DNA of 64,000 nt from Aquarana catesbeiana (Eukaryota; Chordata; Amphibia; Anura; Ranidae), in the NCBI RefSeq assembly GCF_042186555.1, contig NC_133336.1, positions 191,572,251 to 191,636,250 of the forward strand, in the 5' to 3' direction. How positions within the stretch are numbered: position 1 is the stretch's first letter; each line of letters starts with the position of its first letter. A program made the translations under genes and the position numbers. This document shows positions 45,581 through 56,789 of the stretch, piece after piece. The notes under the pieces are model-generated. The model was not told where the DNA came from and did no database searches. It saw only the letters and a list, made by a program, of their open reading frames with translations.

Positions 45581-45835
45581 TGCTGCCTATCAGTGCGCAT
45601 CAGTGCCCAGCAGTGCTGCCTATCAGTGCTCATCAGTGCCCAGCAGTGCCACCTATCAGTGCCACCCATAAGTACCCGTCAGTAAAGCCTTTCAGTGCCC
45701 ATCAGTGACGCCTATGAGTGCCCATCAGTGCCACCTATGAGTGCCCATCAGTGCTGCCTATCAATGCCCATCAATGCTGCATATTAGTGCCACCCATCAG
45801 TGCCACCTATCAGTGCCAGTCTCCGCAGTTCACAG
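45581..45835. repeat. 'cagtgcc' minisatellite
   Basis: Units 'cctatcagtgcccatcagtg' similar in sequence to the array at 35090-35590, so the two may descend from the same element family. Confidence 0.8.
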
Positions 45836-47319
45836 AGTGGAGGGAGAGAGAATAATCAAAGGCGCGGCAGAGGAGGCTGGGGGTGGAAAGAGAAGGACCG
45901 GCACTAGCAGTAGTGGGGTCGGCGGTGCAGACCCATTCCTGGTCTACCTGTCACCTACCCGCAGTCAACAGGTAGCCTGCGATCGATGGGTTGCCGACCC
46001 CAAGTCTAGACCCTTGATATTTCACCAAAGCTTCATAGTGGGGCTCCTAAAAAATTTGTAAAAAAGTAATAAAAATAATATTGTAATAAAAATAATAATA
46101 ATAATATTGTAAAAAAATAACAAAAATAAAAAACTACTGACACCGTCCACTGCCCTGCTGACACCAATCTTTGCTCTATTGACACTGTCCACTGCTCTGC
46201 TGATATGCACACATGTGTTTGTGCTCTGGGGTGCACACACTAATGCAATAGGCTGCATACACCACTGAAGTAATATCATCCCCTTTGCCCTCACAACACC
46301 TGACTCAGCTGTTTATCGCACACAGAGTACATTACATTCCGCAGGAGCTTCACTCTTGGGGAAGGGCAACTTCAGTGTCCTAGATGTACCTCAGCCACTG
46401 GGTCACTTATCCACAAAGTTGCCTCAAACTTCATCGATACTGAGAAAATTATTTTTACAACTCTTAAATCCCTCTGTTCAACGTGTTGGCAGAGCATTGA
46501 ATAATGCGCTGGAAGCTTCTTGAGTACAGGAAACAACTTTACTTTCATGGAGGATTGCAAAGCATGTCTTTACAGTATGGATAGAGGAACTGAACTGTGA
46601 GAAAAAAAACGCTTCCTCTCATATACAATAGAGTTAGAATATCATAGACATACATGTTTATTACACTATAATACTACAGCGCCACCTGCTGCATAGATAG
46701 GTATAATGCATACAGTATATAGTCACATTCTATAAAAGCAACTTTGCTGTTGTTCTTCCAACACAACTAGGTTGGTATTAGATCCCAAATTTGCACTCCT
46801 GGGAATCATCCCAGAGGATCTACTTCCGGACTAAATGCATATCATGTGGACAAGATCCCTATACTTGCTCACAGACTCATATTGCAGAAATGGATATCAC
46901 CCACACCTCCAACACACAATCAATGGTGGTAAATACTACGATTCACATTATGGAGAGAAGAGTTAACAAGCATAGGGGGTGCCTTAGAAAGTTCTAAAAA
47001 ATATGATCCTGGTGGTTGGACTCTAACAGTGGTGGTCCATCCATAAGGGGCGCACGGGCGCCGCCCCCCGGGACCCTGCCACTAATCTACATGCAGGGTG
47101 CTGGATGCATGGATTCCAATGAGGGGGGGTGTTTGTTTTCTTGCAGCACGTGATTAGAGCCAGAGGCTTTAAGAGGCTTCAAAATAGGATGGGCTCGGGG
47201 CACAGAGCACTGCGCCCGAAGCACACCCAATTGTGTGACAATAGTGAATGAATATTCGCTATTTTCACACTAATTCTCCTCATGGCCAATCAGAAAGCAG
47301 GGCCTGAGACCCATTTCCC
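45836..47319. other. No gene recognised
   Basis: 46060-46130 is an (ata)n-rich stretch. A 68-codon frame at 46791-46997 and its neighbourhood may be eroded L1 sequence but shows no decisive motif. 47040-47110 has a GC-rich 'ggcgcacgggcgccgccccc' palindromic phrase. Confidence 0.45.
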
Positions 47320-47960
47320 AATTGGCCAAAAGGAGAAGCTACGTTAGCCGCTGGGAGCAGGAGGGAGGAGACGCAAGAGGAGAAGCAGGGGAAGCTAGAC
47401 AGCCGCCCGTCCGTTGCCAGAGGAGAAGCTACGCTGGCCGCTGGGAGATGACACGAGGAGAGGAGACTCGGTGGAAGCTGGTCTCCCGGAGGGAAGCCAG
47501 AGGAGAAGCTACGCTGGCCGCTGGGAGGAGGAGGGAGGAGACGCAGGGGAAGCCGGTCGCCCGGAGGGAAACCAAAGGAGAAGCTACTCTGGCCGCTGGG
47601 AGGAGACATGAGAAGACTAAGGTGAAGCCGGTCTCCTGGAGGGAAGCCAGAGGAGAAGCTACGCTGGCTGCTGGGAGGAGGAGGGAGGAGACGCAGGGGA
47701 AGCCGGTCGCCCGGAGGGAAGCCAGAGGAGAAGCTACTCTGGCCGCTAGGAGGAGACACGAGGAGAGGAGACTCAGGGGAAGCCGGTCTCCCGGAGGGAA
47801 GCCAGAGGAGAGGCTACGTAGGCCGCTGGGAAGAAGGAGGAAGGAGACACGAGGAGAGGAAATGCAGGGGAAGCCAGTTGCCCTGAGGAATGCCAGAGGA
47901 AAAGCAACGCTGGCCACTGGGAGGTGGAGACACGAGGAAAGGAGACGCAGGTAAAGCCGG
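47320..47960. repeat. Purine-rich minisatellite, ~75-85-bp unit, ~8 copies
   Basis: Recurring 'agaggagaagctacgctggc' followed by 'cgctgggaggaggagggagg' and 'agccggtcgcccggagggaa'. Frames across it are artefacts. Confidence 0.9.
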
Positions 47961-48988
47961 TCGCAAGGAGGGAAGCCTGGGGTATGTGTTGCGGCCGGGT
48001 GACCGACCGGTGAGGGGGGGGGAAAGCCTGGATAGCGATTGGTGAGTGACAGGCAGGGTGAATGGTTGGTAAAAGTCACAATGGTGACTTCATTTAATAA
48101 AAAAGGATTGTCTATGGTATTGTTAGTGGTGAAGCTATGTTGTTCATTGCATATTGAATTTCTTTAGCGTACTGCACGATCTCTGAGTCATCGCCTATGT
48201 ACAAATGCTCTACACGCTTATTTTAGTATGTTCTTAATACATGTACTTGAAGTGCTTTATTTGAGTGTTTTTTGTTTTTCGTTATCAGGTATTTTTCCTT
48301 TTGTACTTTTTTTGTTATTTTTTGATTGTCTATTGTCTTTTAAATATCTGGGTAATAAAAGTTACCCGATTAAACAAAAAAAGTAATATCATACAGTAGC
48401 ATATTCTATCATTCAACGACAGATTAAAGCTATCAGTGACAATATATACCACCAAGTAGCACTTCTGTAGTACTGGCAGGCAACATGGAATAGTAACTTT
48501 TCAGGTGGCTCCAGACTTTCATCATGAGTAGTGTAGCCAGCATGGCCTAAACTCAGGGCCGGGACAAGGGGTGGACAGGAGAGGCGGCTGTCCTGGGTGC
48601 AATGGTTTACTGTAGGGATGGAGGCACCTTCCTTCTGTTTCAAGGCTGACAAGAGTAGTGACAGCAGCATCACTACTCCGGTCAGCCCAGCGCTGGGAGC
48701 AGTGAGGAGAAAGCAGGGAAGTGGTGCAAACTGTGTTCTCTCTCTTCCTGCCACTGCCTGAACTCACAAGCTTTTATGACATTTGGCTAAGGTTGGCCTT
48801 GCACAGCTGTCCCTGAGACAAGAAATGGGGGTACATCTTGTTACTCTCTGTGCCACATACGGGGTCGCCCAACCAGAGCTCAGGGTTTCCCCTGCCCTGA
48901 AGATGTATCTCTGCGACATAGCGGTATGTTAGTGACAACTAAAATGGCAACAAGTACAGTAAGTCATTGGCTTGTTGGATTAGCTCAC
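47961..48988. other. No gene recognised
   Basis: Intronic sequence with an AT-rich segment at 48230-48390. Confidence 0.5.
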
Positions 48989-49243
48989 CTTGAGTCACAT
49001 TCAGTGTGACCATCTCACTTTTGCTTCCATCTGGGGTCTGACACTGGTAATTTCCGCTCTGCGTGACTTTAGCATTTATAATTTCATATATATTCCCTTT
49101 ATTCCCTTCAATCCTTGCATTGTTAAAGAACCAGGCATATTCCGTCTCCTTAGGCTGGGAATCACAGGTCATTTTAATTTTCTCTCCTTGGAAGATCGTA
49201 CTATAGTTTGGACTGAATTTCAACACAGGCCTTGCTGCAGATC
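48989..49243 (-). CDS. Fc-receptor-like gene, Ig domain 1 exon (85 codons)
   Basis: Acceptor 'gtgctattttgtag' ends at 49244; the donor is caag|gtgagc at 48988; phase 1 at both ends. It reads '(G)SAARPVLKFSPNYSTIFQG', matching the FcR-family D1 start ('A.PVL.F.P.W...F.GE'), then 'KMTCDSQ' (first Cys), 'YAWFFNN' (strand-C Trp) and 'SGNYQCQTPDG' (second Cys), ending 'VTLNVTQ'. The short spacing from the predicted signal-peptide end and the in-frame join to D2 support one gene read on the minus strand. Confidence 0.92.
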
Positions 49244-49911
49244 CTACAAAATAGCACATAAGATGGGTCATTTATCGAGACGACATTTCAGTACAATATT
49301 TTTAAGCAGATATAATCAGTAGAGATCTGGAAACATTTGACCAGGGAGGCCAGCGCAACCAAATGGCCCTTTCATGGCAGGGTCTGAATACGGAGCAGAA
49401 AGCAATATACCACTCAGGAGGCTGTCCCTGACTGCAGGTTCCAGAGTAATGTCTGAATGGGAGAGGATCACCAGCCCAACATGCAGTTTTTTACTGTTTT
49501 GGAAGCAGATACCCCCCCCCCCCCCAGCCTAGTCATTCCCTGGATATACAGTGCCTTGCAAAAGTATTCATAACCCTTGAAACTGTCCACATTTTGTCAT
49601 GTTACAACCAAAAATGTAAATGTATTTTATTGGGATTTTTTGTGATAGACCAACACAAAGTGGCACATAATTGTGAAGTGGAAGGAAAATGATAAATGGT
49701 TTTTAATTTTTTTTTACAAATAAATATCTAAAAAGTGTGGCGTGTATTTGTATTCCGCCCCTTTACTCTGATACCCCTAACTAAAATCTAGTGGAACCAA
49801 TCGCCTTCAGAAGTCACCTAATTAGTAAATAAAGTCCACTTGTGTGTAATTTAATCTCAGTATAAATACAGCTGTTCTGTGAAGCCCTCAGAGGTTTGTT
49901 AGAGAACCTAA

Positions 49912-50303
49912 GGGTCCTTTCACACAGGCTTTCCGATCAGGTCCGCCTGTCATTTTTCCAGACGGACGTGATCAGACCTTGCAGTCTGCTCTATGGAACG
50001 CCGGATGTCAGCGGACACATGTCCAATGACACCCGCTGCCATCCAATTCGACAATGCTAGCAAAATCCAGACGAATGGTGGTCCTATTTTCCATCCATCT
50101 GGCGGATTAGATCAGATGAAAACAGACAGGCGGCCCCTTTCCACCCGAGTTTCCAATAGAGGAGAGCGGGACTGTGTTCATGTCCACTCTGCACAACAGA
50201 GTGGACAGAACCTGTTATCCGCCTGCTTAGTAGGGATCAGCAGAATGATCCCTCGCTGAGCAAGCGGAATCCGCAAGACAGAGGCGCCAATGTCCAAGGG
50301 GCC
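49912..50303. mobile_element. MITE inserted in the Tc1 element, ~390 bp
   Basis: Ends GGGTCCTTTCACAC and (reverse) GGCCCCTTGGACAT with TAA/TTA at the borders. The Tc1 phrase 'gagaaccttagtgaac', intact at ~34640, is split here. PIF/Harbinger-like by target type. Confidence 0.75.
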
Positions 50304-50322
50304 TTAGTGAACAAACAGCATC

Positions 50323-51175
50323 ATAAAGGCCAAGGAACACACCAGACGGGTCAGGGATAAAGTTGTGGAGAAGTTTAAAGCAGGGTTAGGTTATAAAAAA
50401 ATATCCCAAGCTTTGAACACCATCCGAAAATGGAAAGAGTATGGCCACAGGACAACTATTAGTCGTGCTCTCCACAAATCTGCCCTTTATGGAAGAGTGG
50501 CAAGAAGAAAGCCATTGTTAAAAGAAAGCCATAAGAAGTCCCGTTTGCAGTTTGTGAGAAGCCATGTGGGGAACACAGCAAACATGTGGAAGATGGTGCT
50601 CTGGACAGATGAGACAAAAAATTTTACTTTTTTTCCCTAAAAGCAAAACGCTATGTGTGGCGGAAAGCTAACACTGCACATTACCCTGAACACACCATCC
50701 CCACCGTGAAACATGGTAATGATAGCATCATGTTGTGGGGATGCTTTTCTTCAGTAGGGACATGGAAGTTGATCAGAGTTGATGGGAAGATGGATGGAGC
50801 CAAATACAGGACAATCTTAGAAGAAAACCTGTTAGAGTCTGCAAAAGACTTGAGACTGGGGCAGAGGTTTACCATCCATCAGGACAACGACCCTAAACAT
50901 ACAGCCAGAGCTACAATGGAATGGTTTAGATCAAAGTATATTTATGTGTTATAATGGCCCAGTCAAAGTCCAGACCTAAATCCAATATAGAAACTGTGGC
51001 TAGACTTAAACATTGCTGTTCACAGACGCTCTCCATCCAATCTGACAGAGTTTGAGCTATTTTGCAAAGAAGAATTGGCAAACATGTCACTCTCTAGATG
51101 TGCAAAGCTGGTAGAGACATCCCCAAAAAGACTTGCAGCTGTGATTGCAGTGAAAAGTGGTTCAACAAAGTATTG
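50323..51175 (+). pseudogene. Tc1 transposase, internally deleted
   Basis: Reads 'FKAGLGYKKISQALN', then jumps to 'IRKWKEYG' and 'HRTTISRALHKSALYG', so most of the N-terminal DNA-binding domain seen in the copy at 34756-35067 is deleted. The catalytic region keeps 'MVLWTDETK' (first Asp) and 'TIHQDNDPKHT' (second Asp). A frame break at ~50640 and stops near 50952 and in 'NPI*KLW' (third catalytic residue, ~50988) inactivate it. Confidence 0.88.
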
Positions 51176-51401
51176 ACTCCGGGGGGCTGAATACAAATGC
51201 ACGCCACAATTTTCAGATATTATATTTATTTGTAAAAAAATTCAAAAACCATTTATAATTTTCCTTCCACTTCACAATTATGTGCCACTTTGTGTTGGTC
51301 TATCACATAAAATCCCAATAAAATACATTTACGTTTTTTTGGTTGTAACATGCCAAAATGTGGAAAACTTTAACAGGTATAAATACTTTTTCAGGGCACT
51401 G

Positions 51402-52827
51402 TATTTGCTGTTGCCTTTCTGTAGTTTTTCTGTTGTTTTCGAGCTGCGCTCCTTAGTTCCATTAATAATCTCCTGACCAGCTGCTTTAGCCACATAGCCT
51501 TTTATTTATAGGACCAATGTAAGGGGCATTATTTTCCACTGACCAAAAATGTAAGGGGTATTCTTCCCACTGATTACCAATTTCAGGGGTATTCTTCCAT
51601 CTGACCACCAATGTAAGGACAATTTTTCCCACTGACCACCAATTTAAGGGACATTCTTACCTCTGATCCTCAATGTAAGGAACATTCTTCCCACTGACCA
51701 CCAATGTAAGGGGCATTCGTCCCACTTACCACCAATGTAAGGGGCATTCCTCCCACTTTCCACCAATCTAGGGACCATTTTTCCTACTGACCACCAATGT
51801 AAGGAGCATTCTTCCCTCTGACCCTCAACATAAAGAACATTCTTCCCACTAACCACCAATCTAAGGAGTATTCTTCCCACTGACCACCAATGTACGGGGC
51901 ATTCTTCCCACTGATCACCAATGTAAGGAGCATTTTTCTCACTGATCACCGATGTAAGGGGCATTCATTCCAATGACCAACAATTGTGAGGGGCATTCTT
52001 CCTGACCGCTCCTGAACTTTGTGTTTCCTGTTCCCCCCCAGTATCCAAACTGTGGATAAGTAACTTGGAATTAGAGATGGATTAAAGTGTATCTAAACCC
52101 AAGAACACAAATGTAATATATTGCAGCTTACCAGTCCTTAGAAATGGTTGATTTTCACTTTCTTTTCACTAGGGGATCCTGCTAGAAACCCACCCACTGT
52201 CCTAGGCTGACAACTCTCCCTCCTTGTTCTGTATCTTTGGAGGGGTAGTGTTGTCACCCTAAGACAGTGAACTGGGGGAGGACTACAACTTATCTTCCCC
52301 TACCCTATTGCTGGTAACATAGTGGGGTGTTTTTTAGTTCACCAGAGGTAACCAGGGCAAAGCTGATAACACTGCAGAGTGCAAAGAAACCTGCAAGCCC
52401 ACAAGGTTTTTAGGGATCATCAACATGGACGACTGGGAGGGAGGGTAGTAAGAAATAGGTGGCTGAGCCACAGTAATGCCGTAGTAGTAACTACTACCTT
52501 GGGTACATATGGAACACATACTAAAGAACTATGTGTGTCCATAATTTATTACATAAATAGCCTTTCAAACAGATGCCAGAGTCCATAAGGGGGCATTCAT
52601 GAGCAACCTATCCAATGAAAATGTTCTGTATGCATGAGTGTGGTCAAAATACAGGTGTAGTTAGGACCAATAGTAAAAAAAAAAAAAAAATAGTTTGAGA
52701 GTTTGAAAGTGCCATTTGGAGAGCCTACTCTGTTATATAGACTGACGTGCATGGGCAACCCTGAAGAGTCTGCCCTATGGAATAGTAGAAATTGTCCTAT
52801 TTATTGACCAGAGGCATCTTAATGCTG
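51402..52827. repeat. Minisatellite (~31-bp unit, 51500-52005) and unassigned sequence
   Basis: 51500-52005 has about 16 units of 'ttcttcccactgaccaccaa' plus 'tgtaaggggca'. 52006-52827 shows no recognised gene or element. Confidence 0.85.
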
Positions 52828-53053
52828 TCATGGCAGGTGATCTGTCATGTCACTTTCGTGAAAACAGGTAAAAATCTCGCACAACTCTGCAGGAAAGGAG
52901 GGCTTGGACCTCTTGGCCTGGGGGCAAATATCACCAATTAGCTGTTTCATGGTAGGTACAGATTTCTGTTGCCTAAAGAAGCCGCACCACCAAAGTTTGC
53001 TATGGTATTGCAGTGATTGGCGGGCATGGTGAAAGGTTGCTTTTTCTAATATA

Positions 53054-54708
53054 CGGTATCTCACAAAAGTGAGTACACCCCTCACATTTTTGTAAATATT
53101 TTATTCTATCTTTTCATGTGACAACACTGAAGAAATGACACTTTGCTACAATGTAAAGTAGTGAGTGTACAGTTTGTATAACAGTGTCAATTTGCTGTCC
53201 CCTCAAAAAAACTCAACACACAGCCATTAATGTCTAAACCGCTGGCAACAAAAGTGAGGACACCCCTAAGTGAAAATGTCCAAATTGGGCCCAAAGTGTC
53301 AATATTTTGTGTGGCCACCATTATTTTCCAGCACTGCCTTAACCCTCTTGTGCATGGAGTTCACCAGAGCTTAACAGGTTGCCACTGGAGTCCTCTTCCA
53401 CTTCTCCATGACAACATCACGGAGCTGGTGTATGTTAGAGACCTTGCGCTCCTCCACCTTCCATTTGAGGATGCCCCACAGATGCTCAATAGGGTTTAGG
53501 TTTGGAGACATGCTTGACCAGTCCATTACCTTTACCCTCAGCTTCTGTAGCAAGGCAGTGGTCGTCTTGGAGGTGTGTTTGGGGTCGTTGTGTTGGAATA
53601 CTGCCCTACGGCCCAGTCTCCGAAGGGAGGAGATCATGCTCTGCTTCAGTATGTCACAGTACATGTTGGCATTCATGGTTCCCTCAATGAACTGTAGCTC
53701 CCCAGTGCCGGAAGCACTCATGCAGCCCCAGACCATGACACTCCCACCACCATGCTTGACTGTAGGCAAGACACACTTGTCTTTGTACTCCTCACCTGGT
53801 TGACGCCACACACACTTGGCAGCATCTGAACTAAATAAGTTTATCTTGGTCTCATCAGACCACAGGACATGGTTCCAGTAATCAATGTCCTTAGTCTGCT
53901 TGTCTTCAGCAAAATGTTTGCGGGCTTTCTTGTGCATCATCTTTAGAAGGGTCTTCTTTCTGGGATGACAACCATGAAGACCAAATTAATGCAGTGTGTA
54001 GCGTATGGTCTGAGCACTGACAGGATGACCCCCCACTCCTTCAACCTCTGCAGCAATGCTGGCAGCACTCATACGTCTATTTCCCAAGGACAACCTCTGG
54101 ATATGACGCTGAGCATGTGCACTCAACTTCTTTGGTCCACCATGGAGAGGCCTGTTCTGAGTGGAACCTGTCCTGTTAAACTGCTGCATGGTCTTGGCCA
54201 CCGTGCTACAGCTCAGTTTCAGGGTCTTGGCAAGCTTCTTATAGCCTAGGCCATCTTTATATAGAGCAACAATTCTTTTTTTCAGATCCTCAGAGAGTTC
54301 TTTGCCATGAGGTGCCATGTTTAACTTCCAGTGACCAGTATGAGAGAGTGAGAGCGATAACACCAAATTTAACACACCTGCTCCCCATTCACACCTGAGA
54401 CCTTGTAACACTAACTAATCACATGACACCGGGGAGGGAAACTTACTAATGGGCCCAATTTGGACATTTTCACTTAGGGGTGTACTCACTTTTGTTGCCA
54501 GTGGTTTAGACATTAATGGCTGTGTGTTGAGTTATTTTGAGGGGACAGCAAATTTACATTGTTATACAAGCTGTACACTCACTACTTTACACTGTAGCAA
54601 AGTGTCATTTCTTCAGTGTTGTCACATGAAAAGATAGAATAAAATATTTTCAAAAATGTGAGGGGTGTACTCACTTTTGTGGGGTGTACTCACTTTTGTG
54701 AGATACTG
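53054..54708 (-). mobile_element. Tc1-like transposon, full length, 1655 bp
   Basis: Flanked by TA (53052-53053, 54709-54710). Inverted ends contain repeated 'cacttttgtgagatac'/'tatctcacaaaagtg' and 'tgttgtcacatgaaaagat', ~240 bp each; the right end has an extra copy of 'ggggtgtactcacttttgtg'. The transposase is on the minus strand. Confidence 0.93.
53299..54318 (-). pseudogene. Tc1 transposase, near full length (339 codons) but inactivated
   Basis: Starts 'MAPHGKELSEDLKKRIVALY'; the paired helix-turn-helix region follows ('LGYKKLAKTLKLSCSTVAKT'). The catalytic core has 'VLWSDETK' and 'NLNPIEHLWGILK'. Only two in-frame stops break it: TAA at 53988-53986 and TAA at 53373-53371. The second Asp block reads 'VFQHNDPKHT', one residue shorter than the 'QxDNDPKH' of the family, so the second catalytic Asp is missing. 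No frameshift was found. The end 'NNGGHTKY' is the normal C-terminus. Confidence 0.9.
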
Positions 54709-55097
54709 TACATGGTTTATTGTGACACCTTTTGACAGCTTCTACCCTGAGCTTCCTTTGCGACTCTTGCCACTCGGTCACATGGCATATCAGAGCCACA
54801 AAGGAAGTCGTTGCTGGATCGCAGGTCTGAATGGCGAGTAGGTCGCTATTTGATGTTGATAACTGTAGATCCCAGCAGCTCAATGTGGCTTATTGGTACT
54901 AGCCCATGGAGTAAATGCCAACCTTCCTCCTCCCCAGCCAATTTTTCCAGTTTTTACAGGCCAGTGAAGATAATCCCAATATATCACCAACAGTTTTTAA
55001 ATAGTATTAGACAGCCCCACCAGGCACTTGGCTTCCTTCTAGATTACAATACAGCTAATCTTTCAGTAAGATAGATAATCAGACAGATGTCCACATA

Positions 55098-55955
55098 CAC
55101 TATATTGTCAAAAGTATTGTGACGGCTGCCCTTACACGCACATGAACTTTAATGGCATCGCAGTCTTAGTCCGTAGGGTTAAACATTGAGTTGGCCCTCT
55201 ATTTTCTTTAACTCTTCTGGGAAGGCTGTCCACGAGGTTTAGGAGTGTGTCTATGGGAATGTTTGCCAATTCTTCCAGAAGCGCATTCGTGAGGTCAGGC
55301 ATTGATGTGGACGAGAAGGCCTGGCTCGCAGTCTCCGCACGAATTCATCCCAAAGGTGTTCTATCGGGTTGAGGTCAGGACTCTGTACAGGCCAGTCAAG
55401 TTCCTCCACACCAAACTCGCTCATCCATGTCTTTATGGACCTTGCTTGTTGAAACAGGATGGAGCATAAAATTGTCCAAAATGTCTTGGTATGCTGACGC
55501 CTTAAGAGTTCCCTTCACTGGAACTAAGGAGCCAAGCCAAAACCCTGAAAAACAGCCCTACACCATAATCCCCCCCACCAAATTATTTGGACCAGTGCAC
55601 AAAGCAAGGTCCATTAAGACATGGTTGAGCGAGTTTGGGGTAGAGGAACTTGACTGGCCTGCACAGAGTCCTGACCTCAACCCCATAGAACAGCTTTGGG
55701 ATGAATTAGAGTGGAGACTGCAGGCCAGGCGTTTCTTGTCCAACATCAGCGTCTGACCCCACAAATGCGCTTATAGAAACATTCCCATAGACACACTCCT
55801 AAACCTTGTGGACAACCTTCCCAGAAGAGTTGAGGCTCTTATAGCTGCAAAGGGTGGGCCAACTCAATATTGAACCCTACGGACTAAGACTGGGATGCCA
55901 TTAAAGTTCATGTGCATGTAAAGGCAGGCGCCCCAATACTTCTGACAATATAGTG
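55098..55955. mobile_element. Tc1-derived foldback element, 858 bp, TA-flanked
   Basis: Flanked by TA. Starts 'cactatattgtcaaaagtat' and ends with its complement. The long arms are inverted copies of a Tc1 transposase 3' end; the right arm reads 'PAQSPDLNPIEQLWDELEW' on the plus strand and the left arm carries the same region reversed. No full transposase. A truncated relative lies at 40943-41430. Confidence 0.88.
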
Positions 55956-56427
55956 TAAGTCTGTGTGAATTTAATTAATTTAATTAATTAGAAAGAGACA
56001 GTCTGAAGGTAAACCACTTGTGCTCTCCCTTTAGAAGAATCATAATGCTCTGTGAGGCACATGTCGTTATTAAAAAAAAAAAAAAAGTAAATAAAATTAA
56101 TATATATAACATCAGTGTAAAAATGTACAAATTTACAATGGACCCAAAACCATTACAGTTTATCTTTAACATAAATAAAGAGTTGCAGGTCATAAAGAAT
56201 AAAAATACAATTTGATTTGTACTAGATTTACGTGAAAACCATGATTATAAAATAGAACTGACAATCCTGCATTCAATAATATATATATATATATATATAT
56301 TTTTTTTAACAAAGGTAGAAGTTTGGCTTTAGGGTGATATGATTTATTGGCTAATTAAACATATTATAATGCCAGCTTTTGAGGCATGCTGCCCTCTTCT
56401 TCAGGCTAAAAAATAATGTTCACTTAC
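55956..56427. other. No gene; (TA)n and a 'CTGAAGAAG' motif
   Basis: (ta)n at 56278-56300. The minus strand reads 'gcctgaagaagagggcagca' (~56405-56386), then 'gcctcaaaagctggcattat', a phrase typical of a dispersed repeat; class unknown. Confidence 0.5.
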
Positions 56428-56448
56428 CTCTTTTTCCTACAGCAGCCA
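56428..56448 (-). CDS. Fc-receptor-like gene, 21-bp signal-peptide micro-exon
   Basis: Minus strand: acceptor 'tctgttttctag', 21 nt, donor gag|gtaagtg. FcR and FcRL genes characteristically split the signal peptide, with a 21-bp second exon. Length is exactly 21, phase 1 at both ends suits the Ig exons, and the frame is open: x-A-A-V-G-K-R joining '(G)SAARPV' of D1 7.2 kb away. The residues are less hydrophobic than usual. The first signal-peptide exon was not found between here and 64000. Support is structural only. Confidence 0.6.
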
Positions 56449-56789
56449 CTAGAAAACAGACAAACAGGGTATTACTACAAATGTAATGGAATATAATATA
56501 ATAGCCTCACTTTCTTACAAGTACTAGATTGAATTCATTCCAACAGACAATTTGATGAACTTCAGCAATGTTTTTCAAAATAGGATATGTGTGATATATA
56601 TATATACTTGCTAGTATGCTTGAATCTATTAATATGTATATATATACTTAAAGTGGAACTTTACCCATAACAACTTAATAAAAAATAATGTTCTTTAGCA
56701 AGGAACATACATTCCACATCAATAATTATGTTACCAAAAATATTGTGTGCCTCCAGCATTGTTCCTGCCATTTTGCCGAAGTCCAGAGT
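56449..56789. other. No gene recognised
   Basis: AT-rich with (ta)n at ~56596 and ~56635. No signal-peptide exon was identified. Confidence 0.5.

Larger units (their letters stand above)
49549..51401 (+). mobile_element. Tc1-like transposon, both ends present, in intron
   Basis: Flanked by TA (49547-49548 and 51402-51403). Starts CAGTGCCTTGCAAAAGTATTC and ends '...tttttcagggcactg', with ~190-bp inverted repeats ('aacacaaagtggcacataat' and its complement). Contains an inactive transposase and a later MITE insertion at 49912-50303. Confidence 0.92.
52828..54883 (-). pseudogene. Unidentified open frame split by a Tc1 insertion
   Basis: Minus strand. An upstream piece (54883-54711, with 'CHVTEWQESQRKLRVEAVKR') and a downstream piece (53051-52828, with 'HSKLWWCGFFRQQKSVPTMK' and ending 'FHESDMTDHLP' stop) read in the same frame once the Tc1 element and one copy of its TA duplication are removed. 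That gives about 130 codons without a stop. Composition looks protein-like. I do not recognise the family; it could be the last exon or a processed copy of a host gene. An in-frame stop lies just upstream of 54883. Confidence 0.45.

Noticed and set aside
47280..48079. Long frames on both strands resembling Ser/Pro-rich proteins
   Set aside because: Purine-rich tandem repeat; openness on both strands is due to the repeat unit.
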